A stretch of DNA of 64,000 nt from Pseudomonas persica (GTDB lineage: Bacteria > Pseudomonadota > Gammaproteobacteria > Pseudomonadales > Pseudomonadaceae): assembly GCF_900291015.1 (NCBI RefSeq), contig NZ_OLKL01000010.1, positions 248,367 to 312,366 of the forward strand, in the 5' to 3' direction. This document shows positions 9,747 through 17,481 of the stretch, piece after piece. Each line of letters begins with the position of its first letter. The stretch's first letter is position 1. Below the pieces are notes generated by a model, which saw only the letters and a list, made by a program, of their open reading frames with translations, had not been told where the DNA came from and made no database searches. The translations under genes were made by a program, and so were the position numbers.

Positions 9747-9847
9747 CTGGCCCTATCGCCGGCAAGCCAGCTCCCACAGGGTCTGGACAAGGCTTGAGGC
9801 TGCGCTGTACCTGTGGGAGCGGGCGTGCCCGCGAAGAGGCCGGTACA
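9747..9847. repeat. mixed-type REP pair
   Basis: The left unit is of the GCCGGCAAGCCAGCTCCCAC subtype, while the right unit is the GGAGCGGGCGTGCCCGCGAA subtype. The pair therefore combines two REP variants that share only the CTCCCACAGG part. It lies between the convergent sel1 and speC genes. Confidence 0.85.
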
Positions 9848-9863
9848 GCAAAGCACAAATGAA

Positions 9864-9884
9864 AACGGGGCCTTGCGGCCCCGT
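9864..9884 (-). terminator. terminator of speC
   Basis: A perfect hairpin with 9-bp stem AACGGGGCC/GGCCCCGTT and TTGC loop is followed on the minus strand by TTTTCATTT. It starts 7 bp after the speC stop codon. The U-tract favours the speC direction. Confidence 0.8.
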
Positions 9885-9890
9885 TGTGCA

Positions 9891-11054
9891 TTACAGGTAG
9901 TAAGCCTTCAGCGGCGGGAAGCCGTTGAATTCCACTGCGCTGTAGCTGGTGGTGTAGGCACCGGTCGACAGCCAGTACAGGCGGTCGCCGATGGCCAGGT
10001 TCAGCGGCAGGCCGTACTTGTAGTTTTCGTACATGATGTCGGCGCTGTCGCAGGTCGGGCCGGCGATGACCACTTCTTCGGCCTCGCCTTTCTTCTCGGT
10101 CCAGATCGGGAACTTGATGGCTTCGTCCATGGTTTCGATCAGGCCGGAGAACTTGCCCACGTCGGTGTAGATCCAGCGCTCGACAGCGGTGCGCGACTTG
10201 CGTGCAACCAGTACCACTTCGCTGACCAGGATACCGGCGTTGGCAATCAGCGAACGGCCCGGCTCGAGGATGATTTCCGGCAGGTCGTCACCGAAGTCTT
10301 CCTTCAGGAAGCGGATGATCTCTTCGGCGTAGGTTTCCAGGCTGTTGGTCCGGGTGATGTAGTTGGCCGGGAAGCCGCCACCCATGTTGATCAGCTTCAG
10401 CTCGATGCCGTCTTCGTCCTTCAGGCGCTCGAAGATCACCTTGACCTTGGCGATGGCGGCGTCCCATACGCTGATGTCGCGCTGCTGCGAGCCAACATGG
10501 AAGGAAATGCCGTAAGGCACCAGGCCCAGGTCGCGGGCGAGGATCAGCAGGTCCATGGCCATGTCGGTCTGGCAGCCGAATTTGCGCGACAGCGGCCAGT
10601 CGGCAGTGGTCGAGCCTTCGGTGAGGATACGCACGTACACTTTCGAGCCCGGCGCGGCCTTGGCGATGTTGCGCAGGTCGGCTTCCGAGTCGGTGGCATA
10701 CAGGCGCACGCCCTTCTCGTAGAAGTAGCGGATGTCCTTGGACTTCTTGATGGTGTTGCCGTAGCTGATGCGGTCGGCGGTTACACCGCGGCCCAGCACC
10801 TTGTCCAGCTCGTAGATCGAGGCGATGTCGAAGCTCGAACCTTTTTCCTTGAGCAGGTCGATGATCTCGACGGCCGGGTTGGCCTTGACCGCGTAGTACA
10901 CCTTGGCGAATTCGAAACCAGCACGCAGGTCGTCATAGGCCTGGCTGATCATCTGGGTATCGATGAGTACGAACGGGGTTTCCTGCTTGTCGGCGAACGC
11001 CTTCATTTTCTGGAAGGTGTCACGCGCGAAATAGTCTTCGACCTGGATCGACAT
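9891..11054 (-). CDS. speC: ornithine/lysine decarboxylase, alanine-racemase fold (SpeC)
   Basis: This 387-residue PLP enzyme makes putrescine from ornithine. It is of the eukaryotic-like alanine-racemase-fold type: PLP lysine in VYYAVKANPAVEI, NMGGGFPANYITR, EPGRSLIANAGIL and the active-site Cys in VIAGPTCDSADIMYEN. I chose ATG at 11054 (MSIQVEDYFARDTF) because it gives 387 residues, the length I remember for the P. aeruginosa protein, with GGAG 9 bp upstream. An in-frame ATG at 11069 would also serve. The gene ends at a clean terminator. Its leader carries a candidate regulatory peptide. Confidence 0.95.
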   Translation of the reverse strand: MSIQVEDYFARDTFQKMKAFADKQETPFVLIDTQMISQAYDDLRAGFEFAKVYYAVKANPAVEIIDLLKEKGSSFDIASIYELDKVLGRGVTADRISYGNTIKKSKDIRYFYEKGVRLYATDSEADLRNIAKAAPGSKVYVRILTEGSTTADWPLSRKFGCQTDMAMDLLILARDLGLVPYGISFHVGSQQRDISVWDAAIAKVKVIFERLKDEDGIELKLINMGGGFPANYITRTNSLETYAEEIIRFLKEDFGDDLPEIILEPGRSLIANAGILVSEVVLVARKSRTAVERWIYTDVGKFSGLIETMDEAIKFPIWTEKKGEAEEVVIAGPTCDSADIMYENYKYGLPLNLAIGDRLYWLSTGAYTTSYSAVEFNGFPPLKAYYL

Positions 11055-11188
11055 GCTCAGGGACTCCATGGGCAAACTGAAAGATTAAGTGGCTGCAAAC
11101 TGAACGTCCTCCGTATCCCCACTTTGGTTCGCCTACTCAGTACTTGAGCCGGATGGATCGTTTCCAGCATGGACGTTCGGCGCGCACT
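11055..11188 (-). promoter_or_regulatory. speC leader with complementary stem strands
   Basis: Between the candidate leader peptide stop and speC lie 134 nt. In the sense RNA the segment GAACGUCC (template 11171-11178) is perfectly complementary to GGACGUUC (template 11102-11109). The first strand begins about 11 nt after the leader-peptide stop codon, so a ribosome paused there would cover it. The second strand overlaps a GGAGG sequence about 45 nt before speC. This geometry resembles translation-dependent attenuation; no function has been shown. Confidence 0.4.
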
Positions 11189-11257
11189 TTAGGGCGTGAA
11201 GAATGCAGAATCAACAGGCAATCCGGGCGTGATCGACGTGGATCGACGACCAGCCAT
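11189..11257 (-). CDS. candidate 22-residue leader peptide upstream of speC
   Basis: ATG at 11257 opens a 22-codon frame ending in TAA at 11189. The peptide starts MAGRRSTSITPG and ends SAFFTP-stop. A Pro codon before stop is the state in which TnaC stalls, and a di-Phe near the end plus an upstream Arg-Arg recalls the ornithine-sensing SpeFL peptide that controls speF in enterics (family knowledge, from memory). The ribosome binding site is weak (GAG 12 nt upstream). Without conservation data it could be chance. Confidence 0.4.
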   Translation of the reverse strand: MAGRRSTSITPGLPVDSAFFTP

Positions 11258-11335
11258 TTGAATAACCGACTCGTGTGACCGGTTGATGTTCCCCAGCGTG
11301 TTTCAAGCGTAAAAAATAGTGGAATGGACCGCGTT

Positions 11336-11411
11336 GGCCCCTTCGCGGGCACGCCCGCTCCCACAGGCATCTCGCCACTCCTGTGGGAGCGGGCGTGCCC
11401 GCGAAGGGGCC
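11336..11411. repeat. REP pair (GGGCACGCCC subtype)
   Basis: Two closely spaced inverted REP units with core CGCGGGCACGCCCGCTCCC form a near-perfect palindrome with a short spacer. They lie in the 494-bp gap between the divergent speC and fecI genes. The rest of this gap holds the speC leader (left) and the fecI promoter (right). Confidence 0.9.
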
Positions 11412-11496
11412 TCAGGTGTTCATATTTATGGCCACATTTCCCTGGCACTGCCGTCCATGAAAAAGACAATAAATTTTTTGTTACCGACTGGCGGAA

Positions 11497-11526
11497 TTGC
11501 CGGTTTTGATGAGAAACATTACTATT
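11497..11526 (+). promoter_or_regulatory. fecI promoter with overlapping Fur-like site
   Basis: TTGCCG (11497-11502) and TACTAT (11520-11525) are spaced 17 bp, a good sigma-70 arrangement. The spacer and -10 carry GATGAGAAACATTACTATT (11508-11526), which resembles Fur hexamer arrays. Transcription would begin near 11532, so the ATG at 11549 is the sensible start. Iron-dependent repression of fecIR by Fur is usual in this family. Confidence 0.55.
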
Positions 11527-11548
11527 CGCACCCTTGTCCGCCTCCCTG

Positions 11549-12046
11549 ATGACCCCGACCGTGTCCGGACCCAAAGGCTTCCTCGACCACTACCACGAGC
11601 TGATCGGCACCTGGACGCGCAAGTTGCGCAGTCGACCGCAGGCCGAGGACCTCACCCACGATGCCTTTGTCCGGGTACTGGAAAACCCGCGCGAGCAGGT
11701 TGAGCAGCCCCGCGCCTACCTGCACCAGACCGCGCGCAACATTGCCGTGGACGGTTTCCGTCGCGAGGACCGCCGCCAGGCCCTGGAGCTGGAAGCCTTC
11801 GATGAAGGCGTGGCCGGTAATGGCGACCCCGAGGCCTACGTGCATGCGCTGGAGCTGGCCGACAGGGTCGAGCGGGCGCTGGCCGAACTGCCGCTCAATT
11901 GCCGGCAGGTGTTCATCTGGCAGAAGCTCGAAGGCCTGACCCAGGCCGAGATCGCCGAGCGCATGGGGTTGAGCAAGAACATGGTCGAAAAGTATATGAT
12001 CCGCACGCTCCGGCATCTGCGTGAGCACCTGGATGTGTCGGCATGA
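11549..12046 (+). CDS. fecI: ECF sigma factor FecI
   Basis: This 165-residue iron-starvation sigma factor has a region 2 with AEDLTHDAFVRVLENP and AYLHQTARNIAVDGFRR, and a region 4 helix-turn-helix LTQAEIAERMGLSKNMVEKYMIRTLRHLR. It directs RNA polymerase to the receptor gene when FecR passes on a signal. I chose ATG at 11549; a TTG at 11534 would be nearly leaderless given the promoter at 11497-11525. No strong ribosome binding site is visible for either. Immediately followed by fecR. Confidence 0.92.
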   Translation: MTPTVSGPKGFLDHYHELIGTWTRKLRSRPQAEDLTHDAFVRVLENPREQVEQPRAYLHQTARNIAVDGFRREDRRQALELEAFDEGVAGNGDPEAYVHALELADRVERALAELPLNCRQVFIWQKLEGLTQAEIAERMGLSKNMVEKYMIRTLRHLREHLDVSA

Positions 12047-12066
12047 TGAGTCAGGAGACCTTTTCG

Positions 12067-13029
12067 ATGAAACAGCACGGTACCGGTACCGTCCGCGAGC
12101 AGGCGGCCGCATGGTTTGCCCGCGTGCAGGATGCGCCTCGCGATGCCGTGCTGCAGGCGCAACTGCACGCCTGGCTGGAAGGTGATGCACGGCACCGTGA
12201 AGAGTACCAGCAGCTCGCCCGCCTGTGGCAGGCCGCCGACTTCATCCCCCGCCAGCGCCTGGAAGCGCTGTGCCAGCCAGCCCCGGTACGTCAGTTGCCA
12301 CGTCGACGCTTTGTGCGCCAGGCCTTGGCCGCCAGTGTGGCTGCACTGGCGTTGGGGCTGGGCTGGGGTGGCTGGCACTACCAGCAACTGAATCACCAGG
12401 GCAGTTTGCAGACAGCCTTCAACGAACGCCGCCAGGTTGACCTGCCGGATGGTTCGCACCTTGAACTCAACGGCAGTACGCAAGTGCAGGTCGCCTTCAG
12501 CGCCGGCCAGCGGCATGTCCGGCTGATGGCGGGTGAAGTGATGTTCACCGTCGCCCATGACAGTGGCAGGCCGTTCGTGGTCGACACCGCCCAGGGGAGC
12601 GTGACTGTCACCGGTACCCGTTTCGATGTCCGGCTGGACCCGGCCAGCACGCGCGTGGCGGTGGAGCAGGGCTCGGTGCGTGTGCAGGGCAAGGGCGCCT
12701 CGCTGGCGCAGCTCACGGCTGGCCAGGGCTCGCATATCGATGCACAAGGCCAGGTGGCCGCACCCTATGCGGTGAATACCGATGCCCTGACGGCCTGGCG
12801 CCAAGGCCGGCTGGTGTTCGACAACGCCACCCTGGCCGAGGTGGTGGCAGAAGCTTCGCGTTACCGCAGCCAGCCGCTGCGGGTCGCCCCCGGCAAAGTC
12901 GCCCAACTGCGGCTGTCCAGCACCTTCAGCACCGACGACACCGACGCGCTGCTGCGCGCCTTGCCGAGCATCCTGCCGGTGGCCATCAAGGCCCATGAAG
13001 ATGGCTCGCGCGAAATAATCGCGAAATAG
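12067..13029 (+). CDS. fecR: FecR anti-sigma/sigma-regulator
   Basis: The 320-residue FecR carries surface signals from the FecA N-domain to FecI across the inner membrane. Visible are the N-terminal FecI-binding segment (AAAWFARVQDAP, HREEYQQLARLWQAAD), a single membrane segment (ALAASVAALALGLGWGGWHY), the FecR domain (RQVDLPDGSHLELNGSTQV, VHFTV-like EVMFTVAHDSGRPF) and a C-terminal secretin/TonB-short-like region (LVFDNATLAEVVAEASRY). The ATG at 12067 has AGGAG 9 bp upstream; an ATG at 12043 would overlap fecI by 4 bp and is possible. Confidence 0.92.
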   Translation: MKQHGTGTVREQAAAWFARVQDAPRDAVLQAQLHAWLEGDARHREEYQQLARLWQAADFIPRQRLEALCQPAPVRQLPRRRFVRQALAASVAALALGLGWGGWHYQQLNHQGSLQTAFNERRQVDLPDGSHLELNGSTQVQVAFSAGQRHVRLMAGEVMFTVAHDSGRPFVVDTAQGSVTVTGTRFDVRLDPASTRVAVEQGSVRVQGKGASLAQLTAGQGSHIDAQGQVAAPYAVNTDALTAWRQGRLVFDNATLAEVVAEASRYRSQPLRVAPGKVAQLRLSSTFSTDDTDALLRALPSILPVAIKAHEDGSREIIAK

Positions 13030-13137
13030 ATTCAGGTTTTTTTTCGCTCGTTCGTCTTCCCCGCCAGCTGCAACTGCCAAGCATTTCCATTTGCATGCGG
13101 TTGGCGTTTATTCCGTATTCCAGGAAGTTTCGACGAC

Positions 13138-15567
13138 GTGAACAACAACAAGCCCTTTCCACGCTTCCGCGCTCTGGCGCTGGCCCTGGCGGTCAGTGCC
13201 GTGGCCGTCAACGGCCAGGCCGCAGAGGCCGGCAGCACCATCCAGATCCAGGCCCAACCCTTGGCTTCGGCGCTGAACCAGCTGGGCCAGCAGACCAACC
13301 TGCAGCTGTTCTTCAGCCCCGAACTGGTGGCCGGCAAGCAAGCCCCGGCGGTGTCCGGCCAGCTGGCGCCCGAGCAGGCGCTGCAGCAGCTGCTGCAAGG
13401 CAGCGGCCTGACCTACGAGATGTCCCAGGGCACCGTGGTGGTCAAGCCGGCGCAGGCCGATGGCACCCTCACCACTGGCAGCCTGGAACTGGCGCCCACC
13501 GACATCAAGGTGGTGGGTGACTGGCTGGGCGATGCCCAGCAGAGCGTGGTGCAGAACCACCCCGGCGCGCGCACGGTGGTGCGCCGCGAGGCGATGGTGG
13601 AGAAGGGCGCAATGAACGTGCGCGATGTGCTGCGCGGCATCCCGGGCGTGCAGGTGCAGGACTCCAACGGCACCGGCGGCAGCGACCTGTCGCTGAACGT
13701 GGGCGTTCGCGGCCTGACTTCACGCCTGTCGCCACGCTCCACGGTACTGATCGACGGTATCCCGGCCGCTTTCGCGCCCTATGGGCAGCCGCAGTTGTCG
13801 ATGGCGCCGATTTCCTCGGGCAACCTCGACAGCATCGACGTGGTACGTGGCGCCGGTTCCGTGCGTTATGGCCCGCAGAACGTCGGCGGGGTGATCAACT
13901 TCGTTACCCGGGCGATCCCGGAGAAGGCCTCGGCGGAGCTGTCCACCACCCTGGAAACCTCCCGGCATGGTGGCTGGAAGCATACCGAATCGGCCTTCGT
14001 CGGCGGCACGGCGGACAACGGCATGGGTGTGGCGCTGCTCTACACCGGGGTGAATGGCAACGGCTACCGTGAAAGCAACAACGGCAACGACATCGATGAC
14101 GTCATCCTCAAGACCCACTGGGCGCCGACTGACGTCGACGAGTTCTGGCTCAACTTCCACTATTACGATGGCCGTGCCGACATGCCCGGCGGCCTGACCC
14201 AGGCCCAGTACGACAGCAACCCGTACCAGTCGCTGCGCGACTACGACTACTTCGCCGGCCGGCGCAAGGATGTGTCGTTCAAGTGGCAGCGGCAGCTCGA
14301 CGACGCCACCCAGTTCGAAGTGCTGACCTACTACACCGACAGCTTCCGCGGCAGCGCCATTGCCTCGCGCGACATGAAGACCCTGTCGTCGTACCCGCGC
14401 AACTACCACACCTTCGCCATCGAACCACGGCTGTCGCGGATCTTCTTCGCCGGCCCGACCACCCAGGAAGTCAGCGTGGGTTACCGCTACCTGAAGGAAG
14501 CGATGCGTGAGCAGTCGACCCGCCTGGCGCTGATCGACAATGTGCCGACGCCAACCCCGACCTCCGACGGCCATGTGTTCCAGGACCGCAGTGGCGGTAC
14601 CGAGGCCAGCGCCTACTACATCGACGACAAGATCGACGTGGGTAACTGGACCATCACCCCGGGCATCCGCTTCGAGCACATCAACACCGACTGGCGCGAC
14701 CGCCCGGTGCTCGGTGCCAACGGCCAGCCGGTGCCAGAGAAGAAACGCAGCATCACCAGCAACGAGCCGCTGCCGGCGCTGAGCGTGATGTACCACCTCT
14801 CCGATGCGTGGAAGTTGTTCGCCAACTACGAGACCTCGTTTGGCAGCCTGCAGTACTTCCAGCTGGGCCAGGGCGGTACTGGCAACAGCACGGCCAATGG
14901 CCTGGAACCGGAAAAGGCCAAGACCTACGAAATCGGTACCCGCTATGACAATGGCGCCTTTGCCGGTGAGCTGACGGCGTTCTACATCGACTTCGACGAC
15001 GAACTGCAGTACATCAGCAACGACGTGGGTTGGACCAACCTCGGCGCGACCAAGCACCAGGGTATCGAGGCTTCGGTGCGCTATGACCTGGCGGGGCTTG
15101 ACCCGCGCCTGGAAGGGCTGTCGGTGAGCGGTGGCTACACCTATACCCGCGCTACTTATGAAGGGGACATTCCTGGCTTCAAGGGCCGTGACCTGCCGTT
15201 CTATTCACGCCAGGTGGCCACTGCCGGGGTGCGCTACGCGGTCAACCACTGGACCTGGAACCTGGATGCCTACGCCCAATCCAAACAGCGTGCACCGGGT
15301 ACGGGGATCAATGCCGATGGCAGCTTCAACGGCGACTACATCACCGAGCCGAGTGCGGACGGGCAGTTCGGCGACATTCCGGGTTACGTGACCTGGCATG
15401 CGCGTGGCGGCTATGAGTTCGGACCGGAAATGTCCAACCTGAAGTTGGCGGCGGGGGTGAAGAACCTGTTCGACAAGCAGTACTTCACCCGCTCCAGCGA
15501 CAACAATGCCGGCATCTATGTGGGTGAGCCACGGACCTTCTATGTGCAGGCCAGCGTAGGGTTCTGA
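13138..15567 (+). CDS. fecA: TonB-dependent ferric citrate-type receptor FecA with signalling domain
   Basis: This 809-residue outer-membrane transducer probably takes up diferric dicitrate. A signal peptide ends near NGQAAEA. An STN signalling domain follows (IQIQAQPLASALNQLGQQ, LQLFFSPELVAGKQ), then a plug (GARTVVRREAMVEKGAMNVR, GIPGVQVQDSNGTGGSDLSL, VLIDGIPAAFAPYGQPQLS, VRYGPQNVGGVINFVTRAIP) and a barrel ending in SVGF. The plug resembles E. coli FecA closely as I remember it. It starts with GTG and has AGGAAG 10 bp upstream. The 108-bp gap after fecR should hold the FecI-dependent promoter, which I could not define. Confidence 0.93.
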   Translation: MNNNKPFPRFRALALALAVSAVAVNGQAAEAGSTIQIQAQPLASALNQLGQQTNLQLFFSPELVAGKQAPAVSGQLAPEQALQQLLQGSGLTYEMSQGTVVVKPAQADGTLTTGSLELAPTDIKVVGDWLGDAQQSVVQNHPGARTVVRREAMVEKGAMNVRDVLRGIPGVQVQDSNGTGGSDLSLNVGVRGLTSRLSPRSTVLIDGIPAAFAPYGQPQLSMAPISSGNLDSIDVVRGAGSVRYGPQNVGGVINFVTRAIPEKASAELSTTLETSRHGGWKHTESAFVGGTADNGMGVALLYTGVNGNGYRESNNGNDIDDVILKTHWAPTDVDEFWLNFHYYDGRADMPGGLTQAQYDSNPYQSLRDYDYFAGRRKDVSFKWQRQLDDATQFEVLTYYTDSFRGSAIASRDMKTLSSYPRNYHTFAIEPRLSRIFFAGPTTQEVSVGYRYLKEAMREQSTRLALIDNVPTPTPTSDGHVFQDRSGGTEASAYYIDDKIDVGNWTITPGIRFEHINTDWRDRPVLGANGQPVPEKKRSITSNEPLPALSVMYHLSDAWKLFANYETSFGSLQYFQLGQGGTGNSTANGLEPEKAKTYEIGTRYDNGAFAGELTAFYIDFDDELQYISNDVGWTNLGATKHQGIEASVRYDLAGLDPRLEGLSVSGGYTYTRATYEGDIPGFKGRDLPFYSRQVATAGVRYAVNHWTWNLDAYAQSKQRAPGTGINADGSFNGDYITEPSADGQFGDIPGYVTWHARGGYEFGPEMSNLKLAAGVKNLFDKQYFTRSSDNNAGIYVGEPRTFYVQASVGF

Positions 15568-15579
15568 CACCGCGTCGCC

Positions 15580-15673
15580 TGCTTCGCGGGTGAACCCGCT
15601 CCCACAGGTATCGCGCAGGTCTTTAGCCTTGCGCCGACCCTGTGGGAGCGGGTTTACCCGCGAAGAGGCCGGT
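15580..15673. repeat. REP pair (inverted)
   Basis: A left unit with GGTGAACCC core and a right unit with GGTTTACCC core face each other between the convergent fecA and opuC ATPase genes. The right unit reaches the ATPase stop codon. Confidence 0.88.
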
Positions 15674-16831
15674 TCAGGAAATCACCGCCTCGGCCGGCGA
15701 AACGATGCTGGTCTTGGCCCCCCGCGATCGCCCCGAGCTCAGGTAAGCCGCAATCGACTCCTGGGTCACTTCACCCAGGAACACCTGCTCGGCATCCAGC
15801 ACCGGCAGCCACGCCCGGTTGAATTCGTACATCCGCGACAACAGGATGCGCAAATGCTCATCATGCGCCGCGGTGGCATTGAACGGCCGCAGGAAGTCGC
15901 CACAGGTCCCTTGCTGGCGATGCATATCACGCCGGCGCACGTAGCCCAGTGCCTTGTTCTGCGCATCGGTCACCACCACGTAACGGCGGTCGTGCTCGTC
16001 CAGCAGCTCCAGCGCATCGCTCACCGGCGTCTGCGGGCTCACCGATGGCGCGTTGTCTGCCGCATCCTCGGCACGCACCAGCAGCAGGCGCTTGAGGGTG
16101 CTGTCCTGGCCGACGAAGTTGCTGACGAACTCATCCGCCGGATGCGCCAGCAGGGTGTCCGGGTGGTCCAGCTGCAACAGCTTGCCGGCACGGAAAATGG
16201 CGATCTTGTCGCCCAGCTTGATCGCTTCGTCGATGTCGTGGCTGACCATGATCACCGTCTTGTTCAGCGCCCGCTGCATCTCGAAGAACTCGTTCTGGAT
16301 CATCTCGCGGTTGATCGGGTCGACCGCGCCGAACGGCTCGTCCATCAGCAGCACCGGCGCTTCCGCCGCCAAGGCGCGGATCACGCCGATACGCTGCTGC
16401 TGGCCACCGGACAGCTCGCGCGGGTAGCGTTGCAGGTACTGCTTGGGCTCCAGCTTGATCATGTGCATCAGCTCGCGGGCGCGTTCATGGCACTTCTGTT
16501 TGTCCCAGCCGAGCAGGCGCGGCACCACGGTGATGTTCTCCTCGATGGTCATGTTGGGGAACAGACCGATCTGCTGGATCACGTAGCCGATGTGCCGGCG
16601 CAGGGTGACTTCGTCCAGCCCGGTGGTGTCTTCGCCATTGATGAACACCTGGCCGGAAGTGGGGGTGATCAGGCGGTTGATCATTTTCAGGGTAGTGCTC
16701 TTGCCGCAGCCCGAGGGGCCGAGGAACACGCAGATTTCCCCTTCGTTGACGGTGAGGCTTACCGCGTCGACGGCTTTGACGTCCTTGCCGTTGACGTTGA
16801 AGGTTTTGCTGAGGTTCTTCAGTTCGATCAT
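15674..16831 (-). CDS. glycine betaine/choline-type ABC transporter ATPase with CBS domains (OpuCA-like)
   Basis: This 385-residue ATPase drives uptake of quaternary amine osmoprotectants. The nucleotide-binding domain shows Walker A GPSGCGKST, Q-loop YVIQQIGLFPNM, signature LSGGQQQRIGV, Walker B VLLMDEPFGAVD and switch MVSHDIDEA. A C-terminal tandem CBS region (VSDALELLDEHDRRYVVVTD, FNRAWLPVLDAEQVFLGEV) is typical of ProV/OpuCA and senses ionic strength. It is the last gene of a four-gene minus-strand operon and overlaps the permease by 4 bp (ATGA). Confidence 0.93.
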   Translation of the reverse strand: MIELKNLSKTFNVNGKDVKAVDAVSLTVNEGEICVFLGPSGCGKSTTLKMINRLITPTSGQVFINGEDTTGLDEVTLRRHIGYVIQQIGLFPNMTIEENITVVPRLLGWDKQKCHERARELMHMIKLEPKQYLQRYPRELSGGQQQRIGVIRALAAEAPVLLMDEPFGAVDPINREMIQNEFFEMQRALNKTVIMVSHDIDEAIKLGDKIAIFRAGKLLQLDHPDTLLAHPADEFVSNFVGQDSTLKRLLLVRAEDAADNAPSVSPQTPVSDALELLDEHDRRYVVVTDAQNKALGYVRRRDMHRQQGTCGDFLRPFNATAAHDEHLRILLSRMYEFNRAWLPVLDAEQVFLGEVTQESIAAYLSSGRSRGAKTSIVSPAEAVIS

Positions 16832-17481
16832 GAGCGCAGTCCTTCTGGAGTCAGGGCACGTTGCAGGGTTTGCAGCAGCAGGTCGGCGATGATCGCCAGC
16901 AGGCTGACCAGCACGGCGCCGACCAGCAGCATCGACATGTCGCTGCGGCTGATGGAGGTAAGGATGAGTACGCCGAGGCCGCCGGCGCCGATGGTGGCGG
17001 CGATGGTCATGACGCCGATGTTCATCACCACGGCGGTGCGCACGCCGGCGAGAATCACCGGCACGGCGATGGGCAGTTCGACCATGCGCAGGCGCTGGCC
17101 GAAGGTCATGCCGATGCCGCGCGCGGCTTCACGGATGCCTGGCTCGACGTTGGTCAGGGCCAGGTAGGTGTTACGCAGGATCGGCAGCAGTGAATAGAGG
17201 AACACCGCAGTGATCGCCGGCAGCGGCCCGAGGCCCTGGCCGAACCTGGAGTAGAACGGCAGCAGCAGGCCGAACAGGGCGATGGACGGGATGGTCAGCA
17301 GCACCGTGGCACTGGCCTGCAATGGGCCGGCGACGGCCGGGAAGCGGGTCATCAGGATGCCCAGCGGTACGCCGACGATGATCGCCAGGCCCACGGCGAC
17401 GCCGACCAGCATGATGTGTTGCCAGGTCAGATGCAGCACCTGGGCCCAGTCCAGATGGTTGAAGGTATCGATCAGGTTCAT
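16828..17481 (-). CDS. osmoprotectant ABC transporter permease (OpuCB-like)
   Basis: The 217-residue inner-membrane permease has about five to six helices (MLVGVAVGLAIIVGVPLGIL, LLTIPSIALFGLLLPF, LVGAVLVSLLAIIADLLL) and the EAA loop EAARGIGMTFGQRLRMVELP, which contacts the ATPase. It overlaps the ATPase gene downstream and the binding-protein gene upstream by 4 bp each, so the genes are translated together. Confidence 0.92.
   Translation of the reverse strand: MNLIDTFNHLDWAQVLHLTWQHIMLVGVAVGLAIIVGVPLGILMTRFPAVAGPLQASATVLLTIPSIALFGLLLPFYSRFGQGLGPLPAITAVFLYSLLPILRNTYLALTNVEPGIREAARGIGMTFGQRLRMVELPIAVPVILAGVRTAVVMNIGVMTIAATIGAGGLGVLILTSISRSDMSMLLVGAVLVSLLAIIADLLLQTLQRALTPEGLRS

Noticed and set aside
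11221..11250. Tandem GATCGACG repeat as an operator
   Set aside because: Two copies within the leader-peptide frame encode part of it (RRST, SIT); two short copies alone are not evidence for an operator.
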